Part shown: positions 1 through 9,724 of the stretch, in pieces
How positions within the stretch are numbered: position 1 is the first letter of the stretch
Layout: the number at the start of each line of letters is the position of its first letter
Origin: Diphasiastrum complanatum
Lineage: Eukaryota > Streptophyta > Lycopodiopsida > Lycopodiales > Lycopodiaceae
Direction: 5' to 3'
Assembly: GCA_029204225.1 (NCBI GenBank)
Contig: CM055092.1
Span: 79,124,527 to 79,188,526 of the forward strand
Length of the DNA: 64,000 nt
Translations under genes and position numbers: made by a program
The notes under the pieces: generated by a model
What the model saw: the letters and a program-made list of their open reading frames with translations, nothing else
What the model was told of the DNA's origin: nothing
Database searches by the model: none

Positions 1-960
1 AACGATATCTCGGCTGGTGAATATCTTCGATTCAACGTGATCATATAGCTTATAACCTTTATCTAAAGGCGTATAACCAATGAAAGTGGATTTGATATTG
101 TGGGGGCCCCTGATCTCTTGCAATATCTGCGCATAGGCAATACATCCGAAAACTCTGAGATTTGATAGTGAAGGTTTGGAGCCTGTCCAAACTTCATAAG
201 GTGTTTTGTTTTAGAGCCCTTTAGTCAAGCATCAATTCTGAATGTAAATTGTAGTGGAAACAACTTCAACCCAAAAGAATTTAGGCAGTGTCACGTGAGC
301 AAGCATACACTTAGCCACTTTGACTAATAATCGATTCTTTCTCTCAACAAGTCCATTTGACTGAGGCAAATAAGAAGTAATGAATTGTTGCTCAATGCCT
401 TTGCTAAGTCAATACTCTTTTGGGTTGAGATATATTCTCCCCCATTGTTTGACCTCAGTGCTCTGATTCTTTTACTAGTTTCGAATTCTGCATGCTTCTT
501 AAATTGTTTGAAGAGGTTGAAAGCCTATGATTTTTGCTTAAAGAAATAAAACTTTCTTGAAAATTCGTCAATAAAGGTAATAAAGTACTTTGCATCAAGC
601 AACAACAAAGTTTGCATTGGGCCATATATATTTGAATGAATAACATCTACAACATCTTTTGCTGCATGCTATGACTCGATCTGAATGGAATCCTAGCCTG
701 CTTTCCAACAATGCAGCTATGATAGACAAGGAGGTCGATCTTCTTGTCTAGATGATTGAGATTAACTACTAACTTAAAGGACCATCTAAACATGTTCGAT
801 ACAAATGTGCAATTCAAGTGACCTAATCTATAGTGCCAAATGCTTTATTGACAAGAATAGAAGTATTGAAGACTTGACTTGTGCTAGAATAACATTGAAT
901 CAGTCAATATAAGTATCCAAGTCTCTTTTCGAGTGCAAGGACCTTATTCATCCTATAGAC
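1..960 (-). mobile_element. Ty1/copia integrase relic (antisense)
   Basis: Read on the minus strand, about 300-700 gives an integrase core: a V-I-H-S-N-I-Y-G-P stretch near 650, a F-I-D-E-F-S-R stretch near 570, and R-S-N-N-G-G-E-Y near 445. Downstream (450 to 1) there are degraded matches to the region that normally carries the PYTPQQNGVAER and FGC..Y segments, broken by stops. In the Ty1/copia family the first two catalytic aspartates sit in the H-S-D and S-D-N-G-G-E contexts; here both read asparagine. No LTR or frame-intact polyprotein is visible. The fragment runs off the left edge and ends before 1021, where an unrelated gypsy-derived repeat begins. It is a dead transposon fragment; the extent between 700 and 960 is uncertain. 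Confidence 0.75.
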
Positions 961-1020
961 AATTTGGCATTGATCAGATTCAAATTCTATCATATGAGCT
1001 AAATCAATAATTCCGCTTAT

Positions 1021-1495
1021 TTGGGATTAGAAGTTATCATCTATTCTATGGGTGTACCAAAATGCGGAGAAAGTGACCACGAAGCAGACACCATTCTATC
1101 TGATTTACGTCATGCACCCGATATTGCCTATCGAATTTAAAGTACTGACATATCGTGTACAAATTGAATCTTGATTTGATGAACACTCAAACTAAAGGAG
1201 AGATTCTTATCAATTGAAAGGCTAGAGGAGAAGAGAAACCAAGTACTGATTGACACGACGAAGACTCAATTGCGACGAAAGAAAAGTTTTGACGATTCGA
1301 TAAAGAAGGTCATCTAATGTGAGGGAGACTATGCTCCTCTGTACGACAACCATCATATCAAATTTCTAGGCAAGTTACATACTTGCTAGATGGGTCCATA
1401 CAAAGTAATTGAAATATTCGACAATGGATCTCTCCAATTGGCAGATCTACAGGAAAATTTGCAGCCGACAAGAGTAAAGGACTTTTGCGTAATAA
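1021..1495 (+). pseudogene. Ty3/gypsy integrase C-terminal fragment (copy 1)
   Basis: The plus strand encodes a degraded integrase C-terminus: a M-G-V-P region where functional elements have the L-V-Y-G-M-E-A-V-L-P type motif, then an E-R-L-E-E-K-R helix, then M-G-P-Y-K-V-I-E near 1390-1415, matching the G-P-[YF]-x-V chromatin-side end typical of gypsy integrases. Several stop codons interrupt it. The same stretch at 6410-6880 is continuous with an integrase core; here the core is absent and the fragment directly follows the copia relic. Confidence 0.75.
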
Positions 1496-1739
1496 ATGTT
1501 AGTTGTAAATATTTTTATTTTTATTCTTTATTTAAATTATTTTAATGTTTTAATTGTATAATTTTTTAATTTTTTATTTATTTTTAATTATTTATTATCT
1601 ATTATTTATTTTTATTTTATGGATTAAATGTTTTAACTATTTATTATTCATTCACCTATTCGATACATGTTTGTTAGTTTCCTTCCGATTGTTCGTTCCA
1701 TAGTTGTCCGATATCTTGGATGATTTTTTTTAGCTCAAA

Positions 1740-2240
1740 CTTAAAACTTCGAAAGATATTTGGGATATCTTGAGCTCACTATATGATGTGAGAGACGTAA
1801 CTATTTACATCTTCGAAGAAAATTCTTCACACTCAAGATGTCGAATAATGATTCTCTTCATAATCATATTAACACTTGTCCTCTACATATGAGAACTGGG
1901 TGATGATCATCACGACACACTCAGATTTAACTCTTACCAGAGTTCTCACTATGTTGCTACAAGAAGATAATCGAAGAAGTCAAGACACTTCGTCTACCTC
2001 TTCGTCTCATGCTCTATATGTCAACAAAGGCTTGAAACGACAAAAGTAGAAAAGCTCCAAGCAGTCTCATCGAATTAGAAACATACTCAAAGTCAAAAAC
2101 AATAATCAAATCCACATTCGGCGAAGAAGAAGATGTTTTGCAGGTATTGCAAATGCAATAACCATAATTCAGGATTGCCAAATTCCCAAAGCAAAAAAAA
2201 ACAGGCAAGTGAGTCCAGACATTTTGTGAGTAACCAAGTT
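1740..2240 (+). pseudogene. Ty1/copia gag fragment (copy 1, deleted)
   Basis: Matches the gag fragment at 7390-7873 but lacks its start: the segment begins at K-T-S-K-D-I-W-D-I, the UBN2-type gag motif. A zinc-knuckle start C-R-Y-C-K-C-N-N-H near 2139 is followed by a frame-disturbing insertion, so the last cysteine of the CX2CX4HX4C knuckle is lost. It is a relic inside the duplicated block. Confidence 0.65.
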
Positions 2241-2679
2241 GCGAGTTTTGGTATGCTTAAAATGTCGAAAAAAAAAATTATGATGACATGTACCAAGCAA
2301 TAAAAATGGAAACCAAAACAAGAGTTTGGAGTGAAGAAAAACCACCCTCTACTTTACAGCATCCCCATGACATGTTTTTCCTTAACACCGTCGTACATTT
2401 CCCGCCCATGACCTCCTCTTTTTCAAGGCAATGATTTGTGCGAAGTTGTCGATCATCGCCAAGCGCGTCGCTTTTTTCGAATGCGTTCTTCGAGCGGATT
2501 GGGCCTGGAAAATCCGACCCGATGGAGAGCCCAGCCACTTGGGCCGGGTACCGGTGCCACTCCCAACCCGTCCTGCCCAGCGGCCCTGTCGACGACCTAG
2601 GCACTTGGATGTTTTTCCCCTGCCTCGGTCCCTCAGGCCTTTCCCGGATTTTTACCCTACCCCTGTCCAAAACATTGTC

Positions 2680-3060
2680 CAAAGTCACAACTGCAAACGA
2701 ACCGCAACTACAAATGACCACAAATTGCAACCGGACCACAAATGACTGCAAATCACAAACCGCAAATGATCGCAAACCGCAAACCATAACCGGACCACAA
2801 ACCACTGCAAAATCGTCGGTTTGTGAGTCAATTTCTATTGCGGTTCAGCTGGCGGTTGAGATGTGGGTGAATGCGGTGTATAGCTAAGGTGCATGTGCAA
2901 TCTAATGCGGTTGATGTGGTCTATTGTAGTCGACTGTGGTTGATGCGGTCGGTTGTGGTGCGGGCTATTGCGATCGAAAGCGGGCTATTGTGGTTAGATG
3001 CGGTTTGATGTGGTCGCTTTGGTTCGGTTGATGCTGTTTGATGCGGTCGGCACAACTTGA
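2680..3060. repeat. Degenerate CCGCAAA / GCGGTTGATG minisatellite, copy 1
   Basis: Between about 2690 and 2815 short units of the type accGCAAAc / gaccacaaat repeat. From about 2835 to 3050 the polarity flips and units of the type GCGGTTgatGCGGT repeat. The two halves are therefore roughly complementary. A relatively GC-rich stretch lies just upstream (2430-2680). The same arrangement recurs at about 8325-8700. Confidence 0.6.
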
Positions 3061-3099
3061 CGATGATCTACACTACCCATTGTCTCACTCATTGGCATT

Positions 3100-3470
3100 C
3101 ACTTAGTTCACCAAGTGTAAGTGCCAGTGTGGGTTTATATATATAAGTCCAAGTGTTTTGATATAAGTCTATGTGCAAGTGCAAGTAAGTATAAGTAGGA
3201 CTGTGAATACAAATCTACATGCAAGTATAAGTACGAGTGTGAATACAAATCTACGTGTAAGTGCATGACTACGTTAGTGTGTAAGTGCAATTGTAAGTAT
3301 ATGTGCATGTGTGAATATACATGGGTAAGTGTAAGCAATTGTAATTGTGAGTGTAAATTAGAGTAAGTGCAATTGTACGCGTAGGTGTAAGTGGGTAAGC
3401 ATTCGTGTTGTGTGTGTGTGTAAGTGATCGCAAGTAAGTTTAAGTGCAACCATTAGCTGGAGTGTGGTTT
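3100..3470. repeat. Degenerate hexamer (AAGTGT/AAGTGC)n array, copy 1
   Basis: About 370 bases built of six-base units such as aagtgt, aagtgc and caagta, with interspersed gaatacaaatctac units. The reading frames through it are low-complexity and not genes. The matching array in copy 2 lies at about 8740-9080. Confidence 0.65.
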
Positions 3471-4379
3471 AATAAGTTAGTGTATTTTTTAGTTCGAAGC
3501 GAATATGGTGGAGGAGAAAGAACATAATTAACATCCCTAACTTTTGGTACATGATATATAGTTTCCAATGCCCCACTCACTTTCATTCACTGAGATCTTC
3601 ACTTGCATCACTAACTGCAAGTGCTAGTGCTAGATTATGTAAACAAGTATAAGAGTTTTAGTACAAGTCTAGGTGCAAGTCAAAAATTTTGGGTATCGAA
3701 ACAATCTAGAAAAGCAAGTTTAAAGCTGTACTGTCATTTAAAATAGTTTTTACACCTGGTTGGTGAATTAAAGGATGTTACAGTGTATATTCGGAATAAA
3801 ACCTTTATTATAAATTTTATCGTGATTCGACTAGTTGGATTGGCCAACTACTCTGTTCTTATTGGAAGACCCTAGCTTTATCAAGCAAACGCCAATGTCC
3901 ATTGAAAAAAGAAAGAGTTGCGTTTAGAATTGGTGAGCATGATGAAAATGAGAAGCTGATCAACATATTATCACATGACAGTGTGAACAATATGAAGGAC
4001 AGACGGGGCAACCCGATACCAGTTTCACATCCGAACAATCGTCCTATGCTCTTAATATTTTTTTCAGAAGAGAACATTGTGTCTAATTATTTGGATTGTT
4101 ATGAGATTGAAGAATCAGAAGCATCTAACAACACAAATAAAGCGCAGCCTTCGTAGAGAAAAATACAAGGTTATTCATCTAACAATATGATTGTTGGTAT
4201 ATTTGATCCAAGCAACATTCTATCCATTGAAGTTGTACTAGATAAAACCTTGTTGATCTCAAAAATATTATCAAAAGATGAGATACAACAATATACAGAC
4301 TTACTCCATGAATATCATGATGTTTTTGCCTGATCAATGGAGGATTTGAAAGGCATAAACAAGAAATTTGTTCAACATC

Positions 4380-5000
4380 GAATTGACCTAAAGGAAGGAG
4401 TGGTACCGACTCGACAATGTCAATATCGGCTGAATTCTAAATATTCACTGCTGGTTAAAGATGAATTGGAAAAATACCTTTAGGAAAACATTATTTATCT
4501 TGTCCTCACAGTAGCGAATGAGTTTCGCTTATTGTCGTTGTTCTGAAAAAGAAGACCGAAAAGATACGCATCTGTCAAGATTATCAAAAGCTCAATGTCG
4601 CGACTCGAAAGGACCATCACTCCTTGTCGTTTACAGACATGATTTTAGACCAAGTTGCAGGTAATGCCAGATACAGCTTCCTTGACGGATTTTCAAGCTA
4701 TAACCAAGTATCATTTTACGAAGAGGATCAGTCCAAGACCACCTTTACGACTGATTTGGGTACATATGCATATCAAAAGATGCCATTCGGACTGTGCGAT
4801 GCACTAGCCACATTCCAGAGAATAATGACTGTGATCTTCCAGGAATACTTATGGGTATTCCTTGAAATTTTTATGGATGACTTCTATGCCTACAGCTCAG
4901 AAGATATGCATCTGTCAAAGCTGCAGAAGACATTGTAGCGGTGCAGAGAGACTTCTCCGTGTCTACATCCTGATAAGTGTTTCTTTGGCATGCTAGAGGG
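4380..5000 (+). pseudogene. Gypsy reverse transcriptase (broken)
   Basis: This would copy element RNA into DNA. The open piece 4624-4938 has the finger/palm features: D-G-F-S-S-Y-N-Q near 4680-4710, T-T-D-L-G-T-Y-A-Y-Q-K-M-P-F-G-L-C near 4745-4795, an A-T-F-Q-R segment, and F-M-D-D-F-Y near 4870. Stop codons upstream and at 4936 split it. The downstream thumb/connection carries the E-F-R-G-F and Y-Y-Q motifs near 5085-5130 in another frame. Confidence 0.85.
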
Positions 5001-5154
5001 AATTCACCTCAAACGTAGAATATCCAAGAGAGGTATTGATAAAGTGTAAATCATAAAGAGCTTAAAAGGAGCCAACGAATCTTCATGAGTTCAGAGGATT
5101 TATGGATCACATTGGCTACTATCAAATGTTCATCGAAGACCATGCATCTATTGT

Positions 5155-5530
5155 GCTCCATTGACGCATCTATTAAAGAAAGATGTTTACTACGATTGGG
5201 TAAGGACATTTCATGTTTATCTAAATGTTTCATCATTCACAATTGGAGTTACCCTTAGTCAGAAGAATGATGAAAAAAAAGACTATCTTGTATATTATGC
5301 AGGGCGTCAACTGATTATATCAGAAAAGAACTGTTCGGCTACGGAGTGTGAAGGACTCGAGATGATTTTCTCAGTAAATAAGTTTCAACACTATTTGCTA
5401 GGATATCCCTTTGTCTTCCATGTTGACCATTATGCACTCAAGCATCTGGTGAATAAGCCAGATCTATCGGGCCGAACAGCGAGATGGGTGTTGTTGTTTC
5501 AAGAATTTGATTACCAAGTGGAGTTATGAC
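5155..5530 (+). pseudogene. Gypsy RNase H (broken)
   Basis: The open stretch at 5161-5529 shows the RT_RNaseH arrangement of gypsy elements: A/T-I-G-V-T-L-S-Q near 5240, Y-Y-A-G-R-Q-L near 5300, a N-C-S-A-T-E-C-E-G-L-E segment near 5330-5360, and V-D-H-Y-A-L-K-H-L near 5430-5450. The E in the ATECE context and the D of the VDH context sit at the usual catalytic positions. It is separated from RT and IN by stops or frame changes. Confidence 0.85.
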
Positions 5531-5718
5531 AAGGAAAGTAACACACTAACGCAGATTATTTATCATGATTAAAAACAAGATCTATTGCCAAGAACCTAAG
5601 CGACGAATTTCTAAATGAGAATATTATGTTTTTATCAACTGAACATTCTTTGTATCCAGAAATTATTGACTACCTTCAGAATCAGAATTATTCTCTTGGT
5701 TTTGACTTGGAATAGAAG

Positions 5719-6420
5719 ATGGCCTTTCAACATAAGATTGGACCGCATACGGTAAGGAATAACATACTGTATAAAATGGGACCGGATGAAGAACTTCACA
5801 TACGTCTCGAATTAATTGATATTCAAAAGGTTATTCGAGCGTTGCATTCAGAAGATGTTGGTGGACACTTTGCAATTGTTGATACAGTGAAGAAGATTTT
5901 AAATTCTAGATATTGGTGGCCGACTATGTACAAAGATGTTGCAACGATTGTAAAAATATGTGATCCATGCCAAAGAGACAGAAAATCAACTCCTTCAATG
6001 CATTGGCCACTCGCCCTGATACTTCCACTTGCACCTTTTGAGAAGTGGGGCATTGATTTCGTCGGACCTATTAAGCCAGTCACTCATTATACCAAACAAA
6101 GCTATATTCTGGTAGCGACTGACTATGTGACAAAGATGGTCGAAACAAAAGCAACGAAGAGGAATGATACTAAAACTATTGCGAAGTTTCTATTTCAAAA
6201 TATCATAACTTGTTTTGGATATCCTTTGAAATTGGTGAGCGACAGAGGAACTCATTTCTTGAATGATACGATTCATCTGCTTACCAAGCACTTCATGATT
6301 AACATCGGAAGACAACTCCACACAATCCAAAGGCTAATGGTTTGACCGAACGAGTCAATGACATATTATGTAAAATCCTAAACAAGATCACCACAGCTCA
6401 TGCATCTCATTGGGATTAGA
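5719..6420 (+). pseudogene. Gypsy integrase zinc finger and core (broken)
   Basis: The H-x-H/C-x2-C finger lies at about 5840-5990: H-S-E-D-V-G-G-H, then W-W-P and C-D-P-C-Q. The catalytic core follows with G-I-D-F-V-G-P-I near 6055 (first Asp) and V-S-D-R-G-T-H-F near 6240 (second Asp). The frame breaks at 6345, just before the catalytic Glu region (N-P-K-A-N-G-L-T-E-R type, seen in a shifted frame near 6325-6350). The C-terminus continues into the duplicated block. Confidence 0.85.
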
Positions 6421-7215
6421 AGTTATCATCTATTCTATGGGTGTACCAAAATGTTGAGAAAGTGACCACGAAGCAGACACTTTTCTATCTGATTTACGTC
6501 ATGCACCCGATATTGCCTATCGAATTTGAAGTACTGACATATCGTATACAAATTGAATCTTGATTTGACGAACACTTGAACTTAAGGAGAGATTCTTATC
6601 AATTGAAAGACTAGAGGAAAAGAGAAAACAAGCACTGATTGACACAACGAAGACTCAATTGCGACGAAAGAAAAGTTTTGACGATTCGATAAAGAAGGTC
6701 ATCTAACGTGAGAGAGACTATGCTCTTTTATATGACAACTGTCATATCAAATTTCCAGGCAAGTTACATACTTGCTAGATGGGTCCATATAAAGTAATTG
6801 AAATATTCGACAATAGATCTCTCCAACTGGCAGATCTACAGGAAAATTTGCAGCCGACAAGAGTAAATGGCTCCCACGTAAAAAATATTACTTGTAAATA
6901 TTTTTATTTTTATTAAATTATTTTAATATTTTAGTATTTTAATTATTTATTTTTTTATTTTTTATTTTTATTTTATGAGTTAAATGTTTTAATCATTTAT
7001 TATTCATTCACCTATTCGATACATGTTTGTTAGTTTCCTTCTGATTGTTCGTTCCATAGTTGTCCGATATATCGGATAATTTTTTTTAGCTCAAACATTC
7101 AGTATCATAGAAGAATATTCTATCACATTGAATAGTCAATCTATTGATTCTATATTTATTTCTCTGATTAGACATAGCACTTTTAGTTAATGCATGATGA
7201 TAGACGTTTTGTTCA

Positions 7216-7873
7216 TTGACATGTCTATGCATAAAACTTCGTGCCACCTTTATTACTCATCTTTTGACCATTTTTGTGGAGTCTGAAGACAACACAGACG
7301 ACTCGAAATGGAAATCGAAGGATGGTAAAACTTTCGCATTTATTATCCTCAATATATTAGATACTCAGATTGGCCATGTAGCTGAAGTTAAAACTTCGAA
7401 AGATATTTGGGATATCCTGAGCTCACTATATGATGTGAGAGATGTAACTACCAAGTTACATCTTCGAAGAAAATTCTTCACACAAAAGATGTCGAATAAT
7501 GATTCTCTTCATAATCATATTAACACTTGCCTTCTGCATATGAGAACTCGGTGATAATCATCATGATACACTCAGATTTAACTCTTACTAGAGTTCTCAC
7601 TATGTTGCTGCAAGAAGATAATCGAAGAAGTCAAGACACTTCGTCTCATGTTCTATATGTCAACAAGGGCTTGAAATGACAAAAATAGAAAAGCTCCAAG
7701 CAGTCTCATCGAATCAGAAACAGACTCAAAGTCAGAAACAATCATCGAATCCACATTCGTTGAAGAAGAAGATGTTTTGCAGGTATTGCAAATGCAATAA
7801 CCATGAGATTCGGGATTGCCAAATTCTCAAAGCAAAAAAAACACCCAAGCAAGTCCAGACATTTTGTGAGTAA
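7216..7873 (+). pseudogene. Ty1/copia gag fragment with CCHC zinc knuckle (copy 2)
   Basis: The open stretch 7216-7554 has the UBN2 gag pattern: W-K-S-K-D-G-K, then K-T-S-K-D-I-W-D-I-L-S-S-L-Y, then L-H-L-R-R-K-F-F. A second stretch, 7676-7873, ends with a complete CX2CX4HX4C nucleocapsid knuckle (C-R-Y-C-K-C-N-N-H-E-I-R-D-C) near 7778-7820. A stop at 7552 and a frame change separate them. No protease or pol follows; instead the GC-rich minisatellite begins. This is a copia fragment embedded in gypsy-derived DNA. Confidence 0.8.
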
Positions 7874-8279
7874 CCAATTTGCGAGTTTGGATATGCTTAA
7901 AATGTTGAAAAAAAAATTATGATGACATGTACCAAGCAATAAAAAAGAAAACCAAGACAAGAGTTTGGAGTGAAGGAAAACCACCCTCTACTTTACAACA
8001 TCCCCATGACATGTTTTTCCTTAACACCGTCATACCTTTCCCGCCCATGACCTCTTTTTTTTCAAGGCAATGGTTTGTGCGAAGTTGTCGATCATCGCCA
8101 AGCGCGTTGCTGTTTCCGAATGCGTTCTTCGAGCAAATTGGGCATTGAAAATCTGACCCGATGGAGAGCCCAGCCACTTGGGCCGGTTATCGGTGCCACT
8201 CCCCACCCGTCCTGCCCAGTGCCCTCGTCGACGACCTGGGCACTTGGATGTTTTCCCCCTGCCTCAGCCCCTCAGGCCT

Positions 8280-8700
8280 TTCCCGGATTTTTACCCTGCC
8301 CTTGTCCGAAACATTGTCCAAAGTCGCAACCGCAAACGAACCGCAACTACAAATGACCACAAATTGCAACAGGACCACAAATGACTGCAAATTGCAAACT
8401 TTAAATGACCGCAAACCGTAACCAGACCACAAACCACCGCAAAACCATCCGTTTATGGGTCAATTTCTATTGCGGTTCAGCTGGCGGTTGAGCTATGGCT
8501 GAATGCGGTGTATAGTTGCGGTGCTTGTGCAGTCTAATGTGGTTGATGCGGTTTGTTGTAGTCGACTGCGGTTGATGCGTTCGGTTGGGGTGCGGGCTGT
8601 TGTGATCGAAAGCGGGCTATTGTAGTCGGATGCGGTCTGATGTGGTCGCTTTGGTTCGATTGATGCTGTCTGATGAGGTCGGCATAACTTGACGATGATC
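8280..8700. repeat. Degenerate CCGCAAA / GCGGTTGATG minisatellite, copy 2
   Basis: Same polarity-switch structure as 2680-3060: accGCAAAc-type units to about 8445, then GCGGTTgatg-type units from about 8470 to 8690. It diverges from copy 1 by scattered substitutions, many of them C/T or G/A. Confidence 0.6.
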
Positions 8701-8704
8701 TACA

Positions 8705-9100
8705 CTACCCATTGTCTCACTCATTGGCATTCACTTAGTTCACCAAGTGTAAGTGCCAGTGTGGGTTTATGTATATAAGTCCAAGTGTTTTGATATAAGT
8801 CTTTGTGCAAGTGCAAGTAAGTATAAGTAGGAGTGTGAATACAAATCTACATGCAAGTATAAGTACGAGTGTGAATACAAATCTACGTGTAAGTGCATGA
8901 CTGCATTAGTGTGTAAGTGCAGGTGTAAGTATACATGCATGTGTGAATATACATGGGTAAGTGTAAGCAATTGTAATTGTGAGTGTAAATTAGTGTAAGT
9001 GCAATTGTATGCGTAGGTGTAAGTGGGTAAGCATTAGTGTTGTGTGTGTGTAAGTGATCGCAAGTAAGTTTAAGTGCAACCGTTAGCTGGAGTGTGGTTT
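8705..9100. repeat. Degenerate hexamer (AAGTGT)n array, copy 2
   Basis: Same low-complexity aagtgt/aagtgc array as 3100-3470, following a CTCACTCATTGGCATTCAC lead-in shared by both copies. Confidence 0.65.
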
Positions 9101-9284
9101 AATAAGTTAGTGTATTTTTGAGTTCAAACCGAATATGGTGGAGGAGATAGAGCATAATTACCATCCCTAACCACTCACTTTCATTCACTGAGATCTTCAC
9201 TTGCATCACTAACTGCAAGTGCTAGTGCTAGTTTATGTAAACAAGTACAAGAGTTTTAGTACAAGTCTAGGTGCAAGTCAAAAT

Positions 9285-9605
9285 TTTTGGGTATCGAAAC
9301 AATCCAGAAAAGCAAGTTTAAAGCTGTACTGTCGTTTAAAATAGTTTTTAAAGAACACCTATTGAAGCTCAGTAAATTTGTTTGGAATCGAAAATTTTGG
9401 GTGTCAAAAATTTTTGAATCAAATTTTTTTGAATGCGAAATTTTTGGGTATCGAATGTTTTTGGAATCGAATAATATGTTCCGGAAGGTTTATGAAAGAG
9501 CAACAAATTAGTTATGGTCTCAATCCAATATCGACAAACTCCAATATCAACTTTTTCGACCCAAAGATCAAAATCCATAATCAGATTTTTCCGATACCCA
9601 GAGTT
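9285..9605 (+). repeat. Direct repeat A, copy 1
   Basis: Shared with 12150-12400. Common landmarks in order: GGGTATCGAAACAATCCAGA, AGCAAGTTTAAA..CTGT, CACCTATTGAAGCTCA, CGAATAATATGTT, GAGAGCAACAAATTAGTTATG, and AATCCATAATCAGATTTTTCCGATAC-like sequence cut here to its theme. Copy 1 carries extra copies of the GGGTATCGAA motif. The pair brackets the broken minus-strand gene at 9725-11535. Confidence 0.7.
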
Positions 9606-9724
9606 TTTCAATACCTAGAGTTTTCGGAATTTTTGCTATCCAGTTTTTGATACCTAGAGTCCTCAGAATTTTCGTTACCCATAGTTTTCTAAATTTTCGA
9701 CATTCCTATCAAATATGCTTGAAG

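Larger units (their letters stand above)
1021..3751 (+). repeat. Partial tandem duplication, copy 1
   Basis: Collinear with 6410-9350 in direct orientation. The match starts at TTGGGATTAGAAG, inside a gypsy integrase C-terminal coding stretch, and ends at AAATAGTTTTTA, after which this copy joins the gypsy protease region. The offset is about 5389 bases at the left end and about 5599 at the right, because copy 1 lacks most of a copia gag segment present in copy 2. The breakpoints fall inside coding sequence rather than at TG..CA termini, so this looks like a tandem duplication rather than a pair of LTRs. Confidence 0.8.
3752..6420 (+). mobile_element. Decayed Ty3/gypsy retrotransposon pol (PR-RT-RH-IN)
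   Basis: Domains appear in gypsy order on the plus strand. A protease tail carries L-I-G-R-P near 3860. Reverse transcriptase spans about 4380-5000 with F-M-D-D near 4870 (active site, normally YVDD/YIDD). RNase H follows at about 5155-5530 and integrase at 5719-6420. In-frame stops and frameshifts occur throughout (for example near 4155, 4333, 4480 and 4936). Gag and recognisable LTRs are absent; both ends abut the duplicated block. The PR-RT-RH-IN order is diagnostic of Ty3/gypsy rather than copia. Confidence 0.88.
6410..9350 (+). repeat. Partial tandem duplication, copy 2
   Basis: Direct repeat of 1021-3751. In this copy the left end is continuous with the gypsy integrase core, so it is the in-place version. 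It contains the integrase C-terminus (6410-6880), an AT-rich spacer, a longer copia gag piece (7216-7873), a GC-rich stretch (8060-8300) and two degenerate minisatellites. Its right end continues into the 9285-9605 repeat. Confidence 0.8.

Noticed and set aside
2278-2887. Overlapping frames on both strands through the GC-rich block (also 8075-8432)
   Set aside because: GC-rich DNA lacks stops by chance; all frames are open on both strands and no motif is present.
3135-3449. Minus-strand frame rich in H, Y and L over the AAGTGT array
   Set aside because: Low-complexity translation of a degenerate hexamer; the same at 8767-8970.
1021-9350. The two 2.8-kb direct repeats as LTRs of the gypsy element between them
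   Set aside because: They start inside integrase coding sequence and have no TG..CA ends, PBS or polypurine tract.
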